The notes: generated by a model not told the origin, from the letters alone. A stretch of 64,000 bases of DNA from Amoebidium appalachense (GCA_963693365.1 CAVNZM010000001.1:3968001-4032000), one strand, 5' to 3'; positions 1 through 12,659 are shown, counted from the stretch's first letter. Made by a program: numbers and translations.

Positions 1-565
1 CAGTGAGTGAATGTGAGTGTGAGTGTGTGAGTGTGTGAGTGTGTGAGTCTGTGAGTCTGTGTGTGTGTGTGTGCGTGTGTGTGTGCATGTGTGTTTTTGG
101 GTTAGTGTGGGCAAGTGTGTGCGTGTGTATGTGTGTTGGTGTGGGTGTTAATGCGGGTGGGTACAGGTGGTGTGTATGTGTGTGTGTGTGTGTGTGTGTG
201 TAGGTGTTTGTGTGTGCGCAGGTGCCTGTGTGTGTAGGTAGGCGTGCATGTTCGTGTGTACGAGAGTGAGCACGAACGTGTGCATGTACCAGCGCATCTG
301 TGGCCTTGCAACCGTTCAATCGGTATGCATGTGTGCATGTGTAAACCCTCGTCAGCTAAACTGAGTAACCGTAGCATCCAAGCACAAAGAAAGCTGCAAC
401 ATACATGAACCTAAATCCATCATGCAAGACAAGCAACCCCCCTCCCCCCTCCCCCCCCCCCCTCGGCCCACCCACTTCCTGTCCATACCCATAGCCACAC
501 CCACATCCAGCCACCCACTCATCTACCCACACACACACACAGAGAGAGAGAGAGAGAACACGTAC
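1..565. other. Intron or off-edge part of the channel gene; GT-rich
   Basis: No exon of the channel was found here. Bases 1-260 are degenerate GT repeat on the plus strand, 436-465 is C-rich, and 531-557 is an (AC)n/(GA)n stretch immediately intronic to the exon 4 donor. The remaining RCK exons must lie left of the window. Confidence 0.6.
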
Positions 566-1197
566 GATATCGCGTATCTCGACGACTATGTGCCCCCTCG
601 TGGTTTTAGTCTCCCTGTACAGGCCCACCAGGCTCAGCACTATGCGCAGTGCACGTGCATCAGACCCATCGGCATCCACATTGTCATCCTCGGCAAGCAC
701 GATCGTAGACTTGGCACTCACAGCCGACACCTGGGGGGGGGGGGGGGGGGGGAGGGGAGGGGGGGGGGGGGGAGGGGGAGGGGGGGGGAGGGGAAGGGGG
801 GGAAGGGGGGAGAAAGAAGGGGGGGGGGGGGGAAGGGATGGAGGAGGACAAGGGGGAGGGGGGGGGGGGGGGGGGGGGGTAAGAATTCGGTACAGAGTAC
901 GAGGTGGACATCCATGACGGATAAAGTGATGCAGATATTGCAAAGGACACACGAAGAGCATGCATCAAATGCCGCCTCCCGCCCGCAGACGAGAGGGGGG
1001 GTAAGAAGGTACATGCGGTACAGAGTACAAAGTCGACATTCATGACGGAAAACACACTGCCGAAATTGCACTCAAAGAGTATACCCCATCATCGCAGCCG
1101 TGGGGTGGGGTGGGGTGGTGATGGTGGTGGTTGGGTGGGTGGTGATAGTGGTGTTTTTTTAATTTATTTATTTATTTATTTATTATTATTATTATCA

Positions 1198-1237
<40 letters not shown>

Positions 1238-1615
1238 TGGGGGAGGGGGGGGGGGGGGGGGGGGAATAGGATGCGACACACGGTTAGCAAAGAGCGACAC
1301 ACGGTTCCCAACCAGCAAGGTACTGGAGGAGAGCTTTTTTTTCTGTTTTTTTTGGACGGGGCTTGAGGGTGGGGTGGGGTGGGGTGGGGGGGAAGGGGGC
1401 GGGGGGTATGGGTGTGGTGCATCACTTCAGGAAGCGCATGGCCCAAGAGTGCCAGAACGGTCACGTTGTTTGACGGCAGCGGCATGTACGTGTGCCTGAG
1501 TGCCTGTCTGTTGAGTGTGCGAAAGTGGGTGTGTATATGCATATGGGCGTGTGGGTATACATCTAAGTTTTGGTGCTAGAGAGGGGGCCAAGTGCACCCG
1601 CACCGAGGGTGAGAA

Positions 1616-1707
<92 letters not shown>

Positions 1708-2071
1708 ACCCCACCCCCACTCCCACTCACCCGCGAAACACACTGAAACACGTACAAACACCAACACAAGGACACACCTTTCTTAGTTCAGACATGAGTA
1801 TCGGGCTCCCACTTCGACAAATAATCTCCGTTCCCAGAAAATCAATCTCCGAGTCCTTGATTTCCTGTTCCATATCTTCTTTGTCTCTCTCGGCCAACAC
1901 AACAACAGTACCCCCACCCATACTCTCGTTTGCAAGCGACAGTTCCTTCAAGATAGGAAGTGTTTTGTCGCTCCACCCGAGAATAAGTGTGTGGTCGACT
2001 TCAATCACACGACTTCGGCCCTTACGTAAGCTGTCCACCTGTGAACGTGTCGAGACGAGGTGAGAGCTGGG

Positions 2072-2107
<36 letters not shown>

Positions 2108-4329
2108 TGTACGTGTGTGGCTGCCTGCATGTCACTGGTTGTGTGTGGGTGTGTATGTGCGGGTATGTGCGTCGTGGGTGTGGGTGTCTATGTGTTTGCA
2201 GCCTGTGTGAATGTGTGTGCTTGCGCAAGTTTCCTCCCTCCCCCCCCCCCCCCTTCTCCCCCCTCCCCCCCACACACACCTCGCCCCTTTCTCTTCCCAC
2301 CCTTTCTTCCCCAGTCCGCCCCGTGTGTCTTGCTTTGCAAGTGTGAGGCATGCATGTTTGCTCACATGTGTGCACCAGTGTGTTTGCATTAGTGCATAAC
2401 CCGTGAGCTATGTGCACGTGCATCATGTGTGTGGGTGTGCATGAAAGTGTGTCCGTGTACAACTATGTGTGCGTCACGACCATTACTCAGATAATATGTG
2501 TGCCTGCATGTAAGCAACCGTGATCACACGCACACGTGTCCTATATGTGTACAAATGTGCAAAGGTGCAGTGTGCTGGAGGTGACGGTGGTGTGTATGGC
2601 AGGGAGGCAGACCCCAGAGAGGTCCAGGGGTGGCGGAGGGGAGGGAGATGCGGCAGAGCTTGGCAGAAAGGGCAAGCAACAGAGCAAGACACTACAAGAC
2701 AACAAAAACAAACAGAAACAAACACACAGACAGAGGATGCTTGAACAGACCCCCCTCCCCCATCATCAAGGGAGGTTCCTATGCCTCCACAAACGAACGA
2801 GTGGCGAATCTTTCCCTTCTTGTTGGGTGGGTGAGTGGGGTGGGGAGGGGGGAGCGGGGGGAGACGGGGGGGGGGGGGGGGGGGGGGGGGAGAAAATGGT
2901 CGTACCTGTGAGCTGATCTCGTCTGCAATAATACCGATAAGAAGGGCAAACACGAGCATACCGCCTACGGTCAGCAAAAAAGCCACCGCCCGTTCCAAAA
3001 TCCCGTCCTGGTCGGCGTGCGTTCCAGGATCGGCAACAAATGTCCATGACGTCCAAAGCGCACTGGCAAACCCTTCCTTCGAAACAAGCGCAAGCAAAAC
3101 CCCGCCGGTGAATATCAGAAACACGGTGGCAAAGAGAAGAGCGACAGGTTTAGACATTGGAGAAGAGGAGAACCAGTAGTCTACACGGTATTCGAGGTGC
3201 TGCCATATGTCAAACTGCTGCGCTCCAGACCGCGCTAGGCGCTCGTACGTTTTCACTGCTTTTCGGTACTCGACGTAAAGAAAATTCCCGCCCTGAGGAG
3301 GGTGAGGGAAGAGAAAGGGGAGGCGGTGGGAAGGGGGGAGGGGTGGGGGGAGTAACATGGTGAGCATGGTTTCTGTATTCAAGGCGCATGAGAACAAGAT
3401 GCAACAAGAACATAGAAATTAGTGGATAGGAGGAGCAGGGAAAGGGGCGGGGGCAGGGGAAGAGGGGGAGGGGGTTTCAAAACTAATAGCGGCAGTGTTT
3501 CGACATGAGCATCAGTGTGTGTCTAGAGAGAAAAAATAAGCAAGCTAAGGTCCCAGACATGCTTGTAGGGCAGTTGCACATTTGAACCGTGCTCCGCGTG
3601 TGTGTGTGTGTGTGCGCGCGCTCCGGGGGTGCTTGTTTTCATGTGTGCATGTACCCCTATGCACCTGCTAATGCATGTAGAGTATGTATCAGGAGAATGG
3701 ACAACGTGCAAAAGAACGAACAAAAGTACGTGCGTGGCCGGGATAAGGGATGTTGGAGATTCTGGTGTTGATGGAAAGTGCATCTCTGTGAAACCCGCCA
3801 CCAAACTGACCACGTGTACTGGACAAGTCAATTTCATTCAGTTTCACCGGTGGCCACCATGCATACGCGTACAGCTCGTGTCTCTCGTGTGCACGAGTTT
3901 GAACTTCTGAGTGCCAGTTTGACTATGTAGGCGGGTTTGTGCACTGCCAAGTGTTCTTCTGTGTGCCTGCATGCGTGCACGTACCAGATACAAGAAGAAC
4001 CAGGCCAGGGCCACCTGCACGCACAACAAGAACACACTCCCGTCATCATCCTTGTCCTCTTCCTCCACGTGTATCCCCAACCCCTCAAGTCTGCCCTTCA
4101 ACGCCGCATTCTGCGCCTGTAACCTGCTCAACTCTTTGTGTGTTTCTTGCGACGCATCATTGTGAATGTCCAACATGCCAGGTGCCCATAAAGCTACAAA
4201 TATCACGAAGAAAGCCACCAGCCATACTGTTCCCCCGAGGCCAAACAGGCCATGGGACACATGTTTTGTGTCGCTTGCTGACGAGGGGGTGCTAGAAAGA
4301 CGCCTCGGGGGCACCCCGCTGTTCGGCAT
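566..4329 (-). CDS. CASTOR/POLLUX-like ion channel, 5' part (3' end beyond left edge)
   Basis: Four exons on the minus strand: 4329-3985, 3292-2906, 2038-1778, 730-566. All junctions are phase 0, giving 386 aa before the gene leaves the window. The family comprises membrane cation channels with a C-terminal RCK-like domain, nuclear-envelope channels in plants. Residues about 20-50 hold a first hydrophobic segment (VWLVAFFVIFVALW), followed by a short helical stretch and a second segment (FLLCVQVALAWFFLYL). Exon 2 carries a membrane segment (VALLFATVFLIFTGGVLLAL), the pore filter ADPGTHAD at residues 202-209, and a pore-lining helix (GGMLVFALLIGIIADEIS). Exon 3 starts the RCK part: VDSLRKGRSRVIE, HTLILGWSDK, GGGTVVVLAERDKEDME, ICRSGSP. 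Exon 4 continues with STIVLAEDD, SDARALRIVLSL and GHIVVEI. The ATG at 4329 follows a possible acceptor (CAAG), so an upstream exon is possible. Head-to-head with the RPAC2 gene. Family call is firm; CASTOR versus POLLUX cannot be decided. Confidence 0.88.
880..1105 (-). repeat. Two adjacent reverse copies of the dispersed repeat
   Basis: Each begins next to a G-run or G-cluster on plus (ending 879 and about 1002) and carries GGTACAGAGTAC and CATGACGGA. They lie in the channel-gene intron between exons 3 and 4. Confidence 0.65.
1617..1707. repeat. (CA)n microsatellite
   Basis: About 45 units. On the channel gene's strand it is (GT)n, about 70 bp after the GTGTGT donor of exon 3. A (TTA)n tract lies at about 1177-1238. 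Confidence 0.9.
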
Positions 4330-4824
4330 CCTTGCACGTCTCTCCCCCGTGTGTGCGCTCACCTGTGTGGTTGCCCTACACCACACATGTTCCTTGTTGT
4401 GATGCTACCTGTATGTACCCTTGCCACTCAAGCCCCCTCTCTCTCTACCCTGATCTTAGCCCATGCACTGAGTGGGCCATGCAACCTAAGAGCTATTTTA
4501 AATGCCGCTTGAATGATATGCCCCTTAGTAGAGGAGTTTTACAAGAAAGATGCTCAAGCATCAATTCTTTTCTATACGTACACAACGGTGTTCGTTCTTT
4601 GCATGGGGAGAGGCCTGCAGAAGAGAGTTTAGAAAGCGGGAGGATTCTTGTTCTAGGAATCAACCGCTCTCAAGTATTCCTAAGGGTTTTCTACAACACA
4701 CTCTGATATGAAGAGATAATAGCAGGAAGAAGCAACTACGTCCACTAATTCTTGAAGGCAGGCGTGAGATCTCCCTCTCTCTCCCTCTTTTTTTTTTATC
4801 TTGGCCGGCCAAGCACGAAACTTT
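4330..4824. other. Non-repetitive spacer between divergent genes
   Basis: Spacer upstream of the channel ATG. It is mostly unique sequence with no recognised coding exon. A 12-bp palindrome TTGGCCGGCCAA lies at about 4802-4813. Together with 4825-5208 it forms the roughly 880-bp divergent promoter region of the channel and RPAC2 genes. Confidence 0.5.
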
Positions 4825-5187
4825 TTATTTGGACTGCAGCAGTCCTGGGGTCGCCGACCGGTGCAGCTGCAGTCGGACTCCCGCTAGCACCAAGACAAAA
4901 ATGACGTCACGTAATATCAGATTATCCGCTGATACATTTGGTTGAAGAGTGAAAGTATTTCCAAAGGTATCCATTGACAGACTATCATAATTTGGCCCAC
5001 TAGAAAGAGGTCTATATATAGGTATCTCAGGGAGAAAAAGAGCTATATTTAGATGTGAAAACATTTTTATAACATTTGTGAGATAGCAGAGCATGCAAAG
5101 ATAGTAAAACCCCCACATCTTTTCGATTAGAGTTTTGAGCCCCTGTAATTTTGATTTAGCAAACAGCTGTTGTATATCTGCAATCAT
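4825..5187 (-). CDS. Unrecognised 120-aa ORF in divergent spacer
   Basis: Uninterrupted minus-strand ORF from ATG at 5187 to a TAA at 4825-4827. It has mixed composition unlike the microsatellite ORFs, with hydrophobic patches (FYYLCMLCYL, DVIFVLVLAGV). I do not recognise it. The TAA is embedded in CAAATAAAAAG, so an AATAAA signal overlaps the stop. The ORF begins only 21 bp from the RPAC2 ATG on the other strand, so as a separate gene it would share all upstream DNA with RPAC2. It may be a chance ORF or a decayed insertion. Confidence 0.2.
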   Translation of the reverse strand: MIADIQQLFAKSKLQGLKTLIEKMWGFYYLCMLCYLTNVIKMFSHLNIALFLPEIPIYRPLSSGPNYDSLSMDTFGNTFTLQPNVSADNLILRDVIFVLVLAGVRLQLHRSATPGLLQSK

Positions 5188-5208
5188 TGCGGGCACACGT
5201 GCACAGCA

Positions 5209-5409
5209 ATGATAAAAACTGCTGTTGGACAGTTGGAGGACAGCGGAAGTAAAAAAAACGAGGAAAAAAAAATGACCGAAGCAGGCGTGAGAAAGAAGAA
5301 GGCAGACCGCAAGGTCGAAATAGTAAGTGCATGCGTGTGGTGGGCGGGTCGGAGGGCTATGATTGCATGCGCGTGCGTGCCAGGTGCATGTGTGAAGGAA
5401 TTGGCTGGT

Positions 5410-5443
<34 letters not shown>

Positions 5444-5990
5444 GGCTGGGGTGGTAGGCACAGGCTGACTGGTTATGGGTAAGTATGATAAAAACTCTGG
5501 CGGAGGAATCAGAGGAGCTGGGTCTAGTTCGTAATCTAGTTTTCTTCGAAACTGTGAGGTACGCTGAAGGGATTGAGGGAATGAAGGCTGGAAGGGCCGG
5601 GAGCAAGATGCACTTGAGAGATTCCCTTGTTTGCTTTGGGGTGTTCCGGGGAGGGATAGTTGAGGAAGCGACAGAAGGAGGGCAGTGGTGTGTGTGGGCG
5701 GCCCGATGGAGCGTGCGTGGCAACCAGCAAAAGGGCTGGTGTGAGGGCGTGGTATGTGTGTGTTGGTGTGCACGTGTGTGTGCTGGTGGGTGGGCGGGTG
5801 GGCGGGTGGGTGGTTGGGGGTTGTGAAGATTTTCTTGTATTGTTTGTATGCTTCTGGGTTACTGACGTGCGGTGATATTGTTGCGCAGTTGACCACAGCA
5901 GCGGAGGGAGACTCTTGTGTGACGTTTAAGCTGAACGATGAGGATCACACTCTGGGCAACGCACTGCGCTACATCATTATGAAAAAGTAG

Positions 5991-6022
<32 letters not shown>

Positions 6023-6431
6023 GTGTGCGCACGTTTGTGTGTGTGTGCGCATGTGTGTGTGTGTGTGTTTGCATAGAGAAGCAGGCATGTGTTGTGCATA
6101 CTTCTGAAGCTACGTGGATGGGTGGCGAGAGGTCCTGTGGGTGTTCACACAAAGACTAGTGTGCTTGTGCCGCCTGGGGTGTTGATATAGAATGATGCAC
6201 GTGTGTGTGTGTGTGTGTGTGTATGGTAGATGTGGTAAGAATGGTGTCTGGGTGGGTGGATAGATGGTGCTGGTGCTGGTGTGTGTGTGTGTGTGGGAGG
6301 GGCTAGTGTGTGTGTGTGTGTGTTTGTGTGTGTGTGTGGAGGGAGGGAGGGAGTAAGAGCGAAAAGGTTTTGAGCTCGTCTTTGGTTAGCTGAGGCTTCT
6401 TATCACTCACGTTGGGAGCAGGTAGGGTTTT

Positions 6432-6468
<37 letters not shown>

Positions 6469-7605
6469 CTAGCAATGAGGAATTGGATTTTGGTGTGTGT
6501 GTTTGTGGGGGGGGGGGGGGGGGTACAATCTTATGAGTTGAGGTTTTTGTTTGTACTAACGGCGGCCTCTACAGCCCCGACACGGAGTTCTGTGGCTACA
6601 CGGTGCCTCACCCCTCAGACGAATGCATCAAGCTGAGAATCCAAACACGACGTATGTATTAATCCACCCTCTACTCGTATTCCCATGTTTGCCTCCTCCT
6701 CAGCTCTCTGTTATTTTGGTAGGGCAATATCATTTGTGATGTCAAGCCCTCCTGGCTTTCCTTGAAGCTGACATTCGTTTGTTTTTTGTGAAAGTGTCGT
6801 TTTAGATGAAGAATTTGGAAAGTGTTGACTAGCTGCCGCACTTACGTATTGAAGAGTGCCAAAAGCCATTGCACTTGTCATAAAGCCATTAGAAACCTTA
6901 TTTGTGTATTAGCTAAAGAAAGAGGTGAACCCGTGCACTTGCATATTAAAGCTCAACGGCAGCTCTCGGTGGCCGGTGGGTGTCGAAGCAGTGCAAAAGT
7001 AGAATGCATCGGGCCATTTGATTGGTTGTGCCGAGTGGGTGCTGCCGTGTAAACCTGTGCACGGGGTGGTTTTCACGCCGTACACGTGGTTTCTCGGTGG
7101 GGCCTGGGAACGATGACCAGATGGTGGATGCTACATGTTTCTAGCAAGTTCTTTGCCTTGACTCAGTGTGTGCATGTTGTCGTTTGAATTGTGCTTGTAT
7201 CGATTGCATTGGTGTTGGTATGTGTGCTTGATAGAAAGACACTAATATTAGTTTTTGTTGCCTCGTAGCTGGTTTCTGTGCCCCCCCCCCCCCACACACA
7301 CACAAAAAAAAAAAAAAGGAGATGAAGGAGAAAGAAAGCCACACAAACACGCACACATGTGCGTGCGCGCGGCATGTGAAATGATGGTTCCCAAAAGTTC
7401 CTAACAACTTAATTCAGATTGAGCTTGCTATTATATAAGTGATCTGGTGTTCTATAGATTTCCACATTACTAAGCGTGTGTTCTATTTATAGAGGGTGTG
7501 TCTGCTGTCGAGGTGTTCAAGAAGGGCCTGCGTGATTTGGAGGAGGTATGCAAGCACGTGGATGCCGTGTTCACGCAGAGTGTCGCAGACTACAAGGCCC
7601 AGTAA
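5209..7605 (+). CDS. POLR1D: RNA polymerases I and III subunit RPAC2 (AC19)
   Basis: Exons 5209-5322, 5889-5986, 6575-6651 and 7493-7605 join in phases 0, 2 and 1 to give 133 aa, the same length as the human protein. RPAC2 is the small alpha-like subunit that pairs with RPAC1 in the assembly platform of Pol I and Pol III in the nucleus. Visible family motifs are [19 protein letters not shown], the split [17 protein letters not shown] across the exon 2/3 junction, and LRIQTR, followed by a C-terminal helix ([19 protein letters not shown]) ending DYKAQ. Residues 1-38 are a charged lysine-rich extension ending KVEIL. The ATG at 5209 is the first in frame; a second at 5272 (MTEAGVRKK) is possible. 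Introns hold (GT)n and poly-G. Tail-to-tail with EMC4. Confidence 0.95.
5323..5888 (+). other. RPAC2 intron 1 with poly-G run
   Basis: GTAAGT donor and TTGCGCAG acceptor. It contains a poly-G run at about 5410-5442 and a GGGT-rich stretch at 5785-5820. No coding exon seen. Confidence 0.6.
5987..6574 (+). other. RPAC2 intron 2, (GT)n and poly-G
   Basis: The donor GTAGGTGTGTGTG runs straight into a (GT)n tract (5990-6070). Further GT tracts lie at 6199-6222 and 6280-6340, and poly-G at about 6435-6469 and 6508-6523. The acceptor is CCTCTACAG. Confidence 0.6.
6652..7492 (+). other. RPAC2 intron 3, mostly unique
   Basis: Donor GTATGT, acceptor TTTATAG. The body is largely unique sequence; a C-run at about 7281-7293 is followed by an A-run at 7304-7317. 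No coding exon seen. Confidence 0.6.
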
Positions 7606-7857
7606 TCACGTGATGTGTACGTGCACACGCACGTGCAAGAAACACGTGTACGATGATGGCGAAGGAATAGGCCCGGCACTTCTCAGTGGATGCATTCGAC
7701 GCTGAGAGACGGTGCTGTGCATGGGAAGAGAGTTTTTTTGAATGTATGTAGTTTCTGTTTAAACCGTCAACAGAAAGAGAAATGACGCAACTCATGCCAG
7801 AATATTGTCGTATGAACATGCATGTGATAGCATAGCAAAATCCATCCGTGTCCTCTT

Positions 7858-7902
<45 letters not shown>

Positions 7903-9941
7903 CCTTTACATACAATTTTCAGTAGCGCCACGTCTGGGCTCACAGTGAAAATGAATGTCATGAGTAGCGAGAAAGTATACGTCTCCAGATTAGTGTTTGG
8001 GAGGAGCAACCCCGGGGTTAGACACTCTGAATTTGCTGCGGACGCTGGCCGTTTTGCCCAATAAGAAATAACGAAAGCATGAATAGGAGATCTGAATGGA
8101 TACTGGCTGACAGTGTTGCCAGAATACATGCACACAGTATACCAGCAATATATGCACCCATTGTGAAAGCCCGCTTGGCCCCGGGCCATGCCATGTGTGT
8201 CATGACCTGCAGAAGTTCATACGAGGCTACCAGGGCCAACTCGGTCCGGATGATTTTGCATTCACAATACCACAAGGCACATGGCCTCAACCACTATGCT
8301 CGAGCCGCCAAAAGCAAATTTGCGCGTTGACCATGTTGTGTGTGTGTGTATGGTACCGGGGTGATGGTGGTGTTGCATGGGATATTCAATCTTTTTTTAT
8401 TGTTTTTTTATTAATAAAAGAATTATTTGGTGGTGGGCTATGGGCTCGGGACCGTTGAAAAGGTTTGGCAAAAAAGATATACAAGTGTCTAGATAGATCT
8501 GCAGGAGTAACATTCCCATTCGAGGTAATGACCAGGTCACCGATCGACATCGGTGATACCCAGTTGCAATATTGATATGCGGATTTGTGTGTGTGCACGT
8601 GACGTGACACCGTGCGTGTGACATGCATGTGTACATGTGTGTGTATGGGTGGGTGGGACGGTGGGTGGGTGATGAGTGGATGAGTGCATGGCCGGGGTGG
8701 CCCGTGGTGGTGGTGGGAGGGGAGGGCCGGTACCCGCGGGGGGGGGGGGGGGGGGAGTCCCACTGATCATGAACTATAGCCAAATATAAACTGGCGCCAG
8801 GAGCTCAGGCCTTTTCGGCTACACAGCTGCAGCTGCCCTGTATAGGTCATGATCATTGATGTCATCCGCAGTCGCACATAAGCAAAAGTAATAGCACTGC
8901 AGTGGCTACGAAAGGCTTTTCTTCTGTGTTCACAGCTGCAGAGCTCAGCTGCAGTGCGTCACGCGGGCCGTCCACCGCGGTCATCTGCGCAGCATCCCAG
9001 GTAATTTCACAGATGTTTTATTTCTTGCTAGACTCTCAAAGTGAAAGTACTTTTTGCACCGGATCACGTTTAAATTGCATACCAACACACTGATCAACCC
9101 CCCCCCCCCCCCCCCCCCCCCACCCCCAAAAAGAAAAAAAAAAAATAACCGAACCAAAAGCCTTCGGAGTTCCGGTAGAAAACGGAATGAAGAATGGCCT
9201 ACCCTTCAATTTTCTTATCGACAGCACACCAGAATAAGAAAACATCTCCTGTGTGTCCAAGAGGTCTTTAAAGCCCACGTTTCACCTAATGCATCACGAC
9301 GTCGTGCACCGTGTCTGTGCATGTGCGCATGTGAGTGCATGCGCCCATTTGTGTGTGTGTGTTAATAATTACAATGTCAATGCGTCTGAGCCATTGCAAC
9401 ACTTCGAACCATGGCATATCAAAAACCAAAATGCATGCAAACAAACACGTGTTGACCTCACATAAATATATTCTTATATTTCAGAGACTATCCAACAGAA
9501 TATCTCACTAAACATCACACACCATCGTAGCCGGGTCGAGGTGATCTAGATGGGGCCACCCACAGCCAGCTCTAGTCTCTGCAACCCCAGCACACCATAT
9601 CAGCTGATATACAAAAGGGCAGGCAAAAAAAAAAAGAAAACCCCTGGGTGGGTGGGTGGGGGGGGGGGGGGGGGGGGGGGACGGGGTTGACCATGGGTAA
9701 CCTGCAGGAAATGTGTGGTGCATGCAGAACAAGGCGTAAGGGCAAGGTATGGGATGGCTACATGAACGAGAACCAGGTACTTGGCTCACACCCGTTTCTT
9801 CTGGCAAACATGGCCACAGAGGGATAATACCGCTTGTTAGAACCTTCCTCAAAAAAGGCCAAAAAACACGTCCCTCATCTGGTCCCAGCCACGGGGTCTT
9901 GTCATACTTTCGTTTTTTCCTTCCTTCCTTTCTTTCTTTCT
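7606..9941. other. Convergent intergenic region between RPAC2 and EMC4
   Basis: Both flanking genes end here, so much of it is probably 3' UTR. Candidate signals are AATAAA at 8413-8418 (+) for RPAC2 and at 9017-9022 (-) for EMC4, both rather far from the stops. Poly-G runs lie at about 7867-7901 and 9660-9680, and poly-C at about 9099-9121. Minus-strand ORFs at 7767-8290 look hydrophobic but match no family I know. A stretch at 8939-9000 is flanked by CACAG and GTAATT like a small exon, with no partner exon found. Confidence 0.45.
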
Positions 9942-10413
9942 CTATTCTTTCTTATTCCTTTCCTTTTTTTCTTCTTCTGTTTTTGGGGCATATACCGGGT
10001 CGTGTTGCTCATGGAACAGCCAGTCAGCAGCCGTAGGCATGAGGCCCAGACTGTGTGCCTTGTAGAGGGGCACACCCAGCGACACCAGGTTGAGGATCAC
10101 AAACACGACCTTCTGCATGTTGAACGACTGCTCCGTGCCAAGCGGTGCAAACGCTGTGGTGTGTGTGTACGTGTGTGCGTGTACGTGTGTGTGTGTGTGT
10201 TTGCGTGTGTGTGTGTGCGCACGTGCAAGTGTGTCCGTGTGTTGTGCAAGTGAGTTGTGTGTGCATTGTAAGCATGTGTGTAAGTGTGCTGCGCGCGTGT
10301 GTAATGTCTGTGTGATTGTATTGTGTCTGTGTAGTGTATGTGTATGTGTATTGTGTGTGTGTGTGTGTGTGTGTGTGTTTGTGTCTGTGTGGTGTATGTG
10401 TATGTATGTGCGC

Positions 10414-10483
<70 letters not shown>

Positions 10484-11161
10484 ACGCACGCACGAGTGCA
10501 TGTATGTGTGTGCGTAGTTGGGTTGCATGTTGACGGAGCAAGGGGATGGGAAAGTAGATGTGAGATAGCCGGTGCCGGTTTCTTTTTTTCCTTATCAGTA
10601 ACCAAGGGTGATGATTGAGTGAGGTGGTGATGGGGGGTGGGGGGGGGGGGAAGTCACGGAAGGAGCTAACTGTAGTGTGTACTGGGATGTGTGTATGTCT
10701 TTATGCGCACGTTTGCGTGAAAAGTGTGTGCGTGTGTGTGTGTGCCAAAGCAATTGTTGTGTGTATGTGCCTTTCCCAGTAAGCGTGATTGTGCATGTCA
10801 GCAGATGTTGTGCATGTGGTTACATAGATGTGCGCGCACGTGAGTGCATTGTTTTGCACACACATCCTCTCTGTGTGTATATATGCATCCATGGATGTAA
10901 GTAGGTATATGTACAACACCTCTCTCTCCCTCTCTCTCCACATCTCTCTCGTGTGTGTGTGTGAGTGTGTTGGGCGGAAGAAGGGGTTGGTCGGCCTCCC
11001 TCCCTCCCTATCTCTCTCTCTCTTTCTCTGTGTGTGTACGTGTGTGTGTGTGTATGCGTGCGTGTGCATGTTATGTGGTGGCTTGTGTATGTTCGTGTAT
11101 CCGTGCATGTTTGTGTGTATACACATGTGGGTGAGTGAGTTGACTGAGTGAGTGAGAAGTG

Positions 11162-11227
<66 letters not shown>

Positions 11228-12602
11228 AGTGCTGAGTGCGAGTGCGAGTGCGAGTGTGTGATGAGTGTGAGAGTGAGAGTGTGAGTGTGAATGTCTGTGT
11301 GCAAGGTCACACGTACTCTGCTGCACGGCACCCAGGCCCTTGATTGGGGTTGCAAACATCATGACAAGCATGATCATGGTGAAGATCTGGATGCTGCCCC
11401 CCATCATCCACATCATAAACAGGTTCATCGGGATAGCCTTGATCGGCCCCTGCGCTATCTCCCACGCTTTCTGTATGTGGCATCGGTGGTTTGTTAGACA
11501 AAAAGCTCATGGTGGGCGATGGTGATGGAGATGTTGGTGGAGGTGGTGGTGGCTGGGGGGGGAGGGGGGGGACTAGGCATATGTTAGAGTTCAAGGTACA
11601 CATGTTCACGACGGACAACAAACCTAGAGTATGCACAAAAAAGAGCTTCAAGAAGAGAAAGCATCATAAGTAGGGCCCACTCTCCAAGGGGAAAGGGGGG
11701 AGGGGGAGGGGGGGGCGGGGGGGGGGGGAGGGGGGGGACTGTGAGTGTGCACCAGACCATAGCCTAGAGGTGTACACTTTCGAAGAGGGAACGTCACCAT
11801 GTGTATGTGAGTGTAAGTGAATGAGTCAGAAAGTGAGTTTGAGTGAGTGAGTGAGTGTGTGTGTGTGCATGCACCCGTACATGAATCCCACGTGTGTACT
11901 CGTGTACGCAGAAACACAGAAGCTGCAGGTGCACAAGTGCCTAGCCCACACAGGGAGGCGGCAAAAGGGACACACAACTAGACTAGAAATGCCCACATGA
12001 TAGTTGGAAGCAACAATACGTTCACTTCGGCATGTATGCATAAGAGGCGCCACGTACTAACACATTCTCATAGCACACCTGTGTACACTCTGCTATAATC
12101 TCCCCCCCCCCCCCCACCGCCTCCCCCCCACTGGCACCTCCCCCCCCCTTCCCCCCCCCCTCCCCGGCCCCGCCGGTTGCCCAACCGATTCCTCACTATC
12201 CGCATTCCCCGCGCTAAGCCCAACAACACACAAACAAACTCGCAAAGAGTAAATCACATCCTAAACCAGCCCTGCCTTTCGCTCTACCTCTTTCATTATG
12301 CTTCCACCCCTCTTCCCTTCCACGCTTTCTCCAAAAGCCTTCCCCCCCCCCCCCCCCCAACCATATTTCATCATCTTCCGACTCGACTCCATCTGGGAAT
12401 TCCTCCTAAGCTGTTTGATTATCTACATGCTCGTTGCCACACACGTATACGTCCTTTTGCGTAAAGCGAAACACGCGATTCTAACTGTCACATACATAGG
12501 CACAGGAAGTTACAGTGAGCTCCACTCGGTGCATATTTCTACAGTCATCCGTGGAAAAATCCCTACGTGCAAGTGTATGTGCCTGTACGAACGCGCGCGC
12601 GA

Positions 12603-12659
<57 letters not shown>

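Noticed and set aside
684-1071. Pro-rich or Gly-rich ORFs over G/C runs
   Set aside because: They are translations of homopolymers and have no conserved sequence. The real exon (730-566) is in one minus frame only.
7767-8290. Hydrophobic minus-strand ORFs suggesting a membrane protein
   Set aside because: Two overlapping frames, neither with recognisable motifs or clear splice sites, lying in the probable EMC4 3' UTR.
8939-9000. Exon-like stretch flanked by CACAG and GTAATT on plus
   Set aside because: No neighbouring exon or conserved protein sequence supports it.
10024-10605. Long ORFs encoding THTHTH or VCVCVC on either strand, here and at many other places
   Set aside because: They are translations of (GT/CA)n microsatellites. 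All frames stay open because the repeat contains no stop codon.
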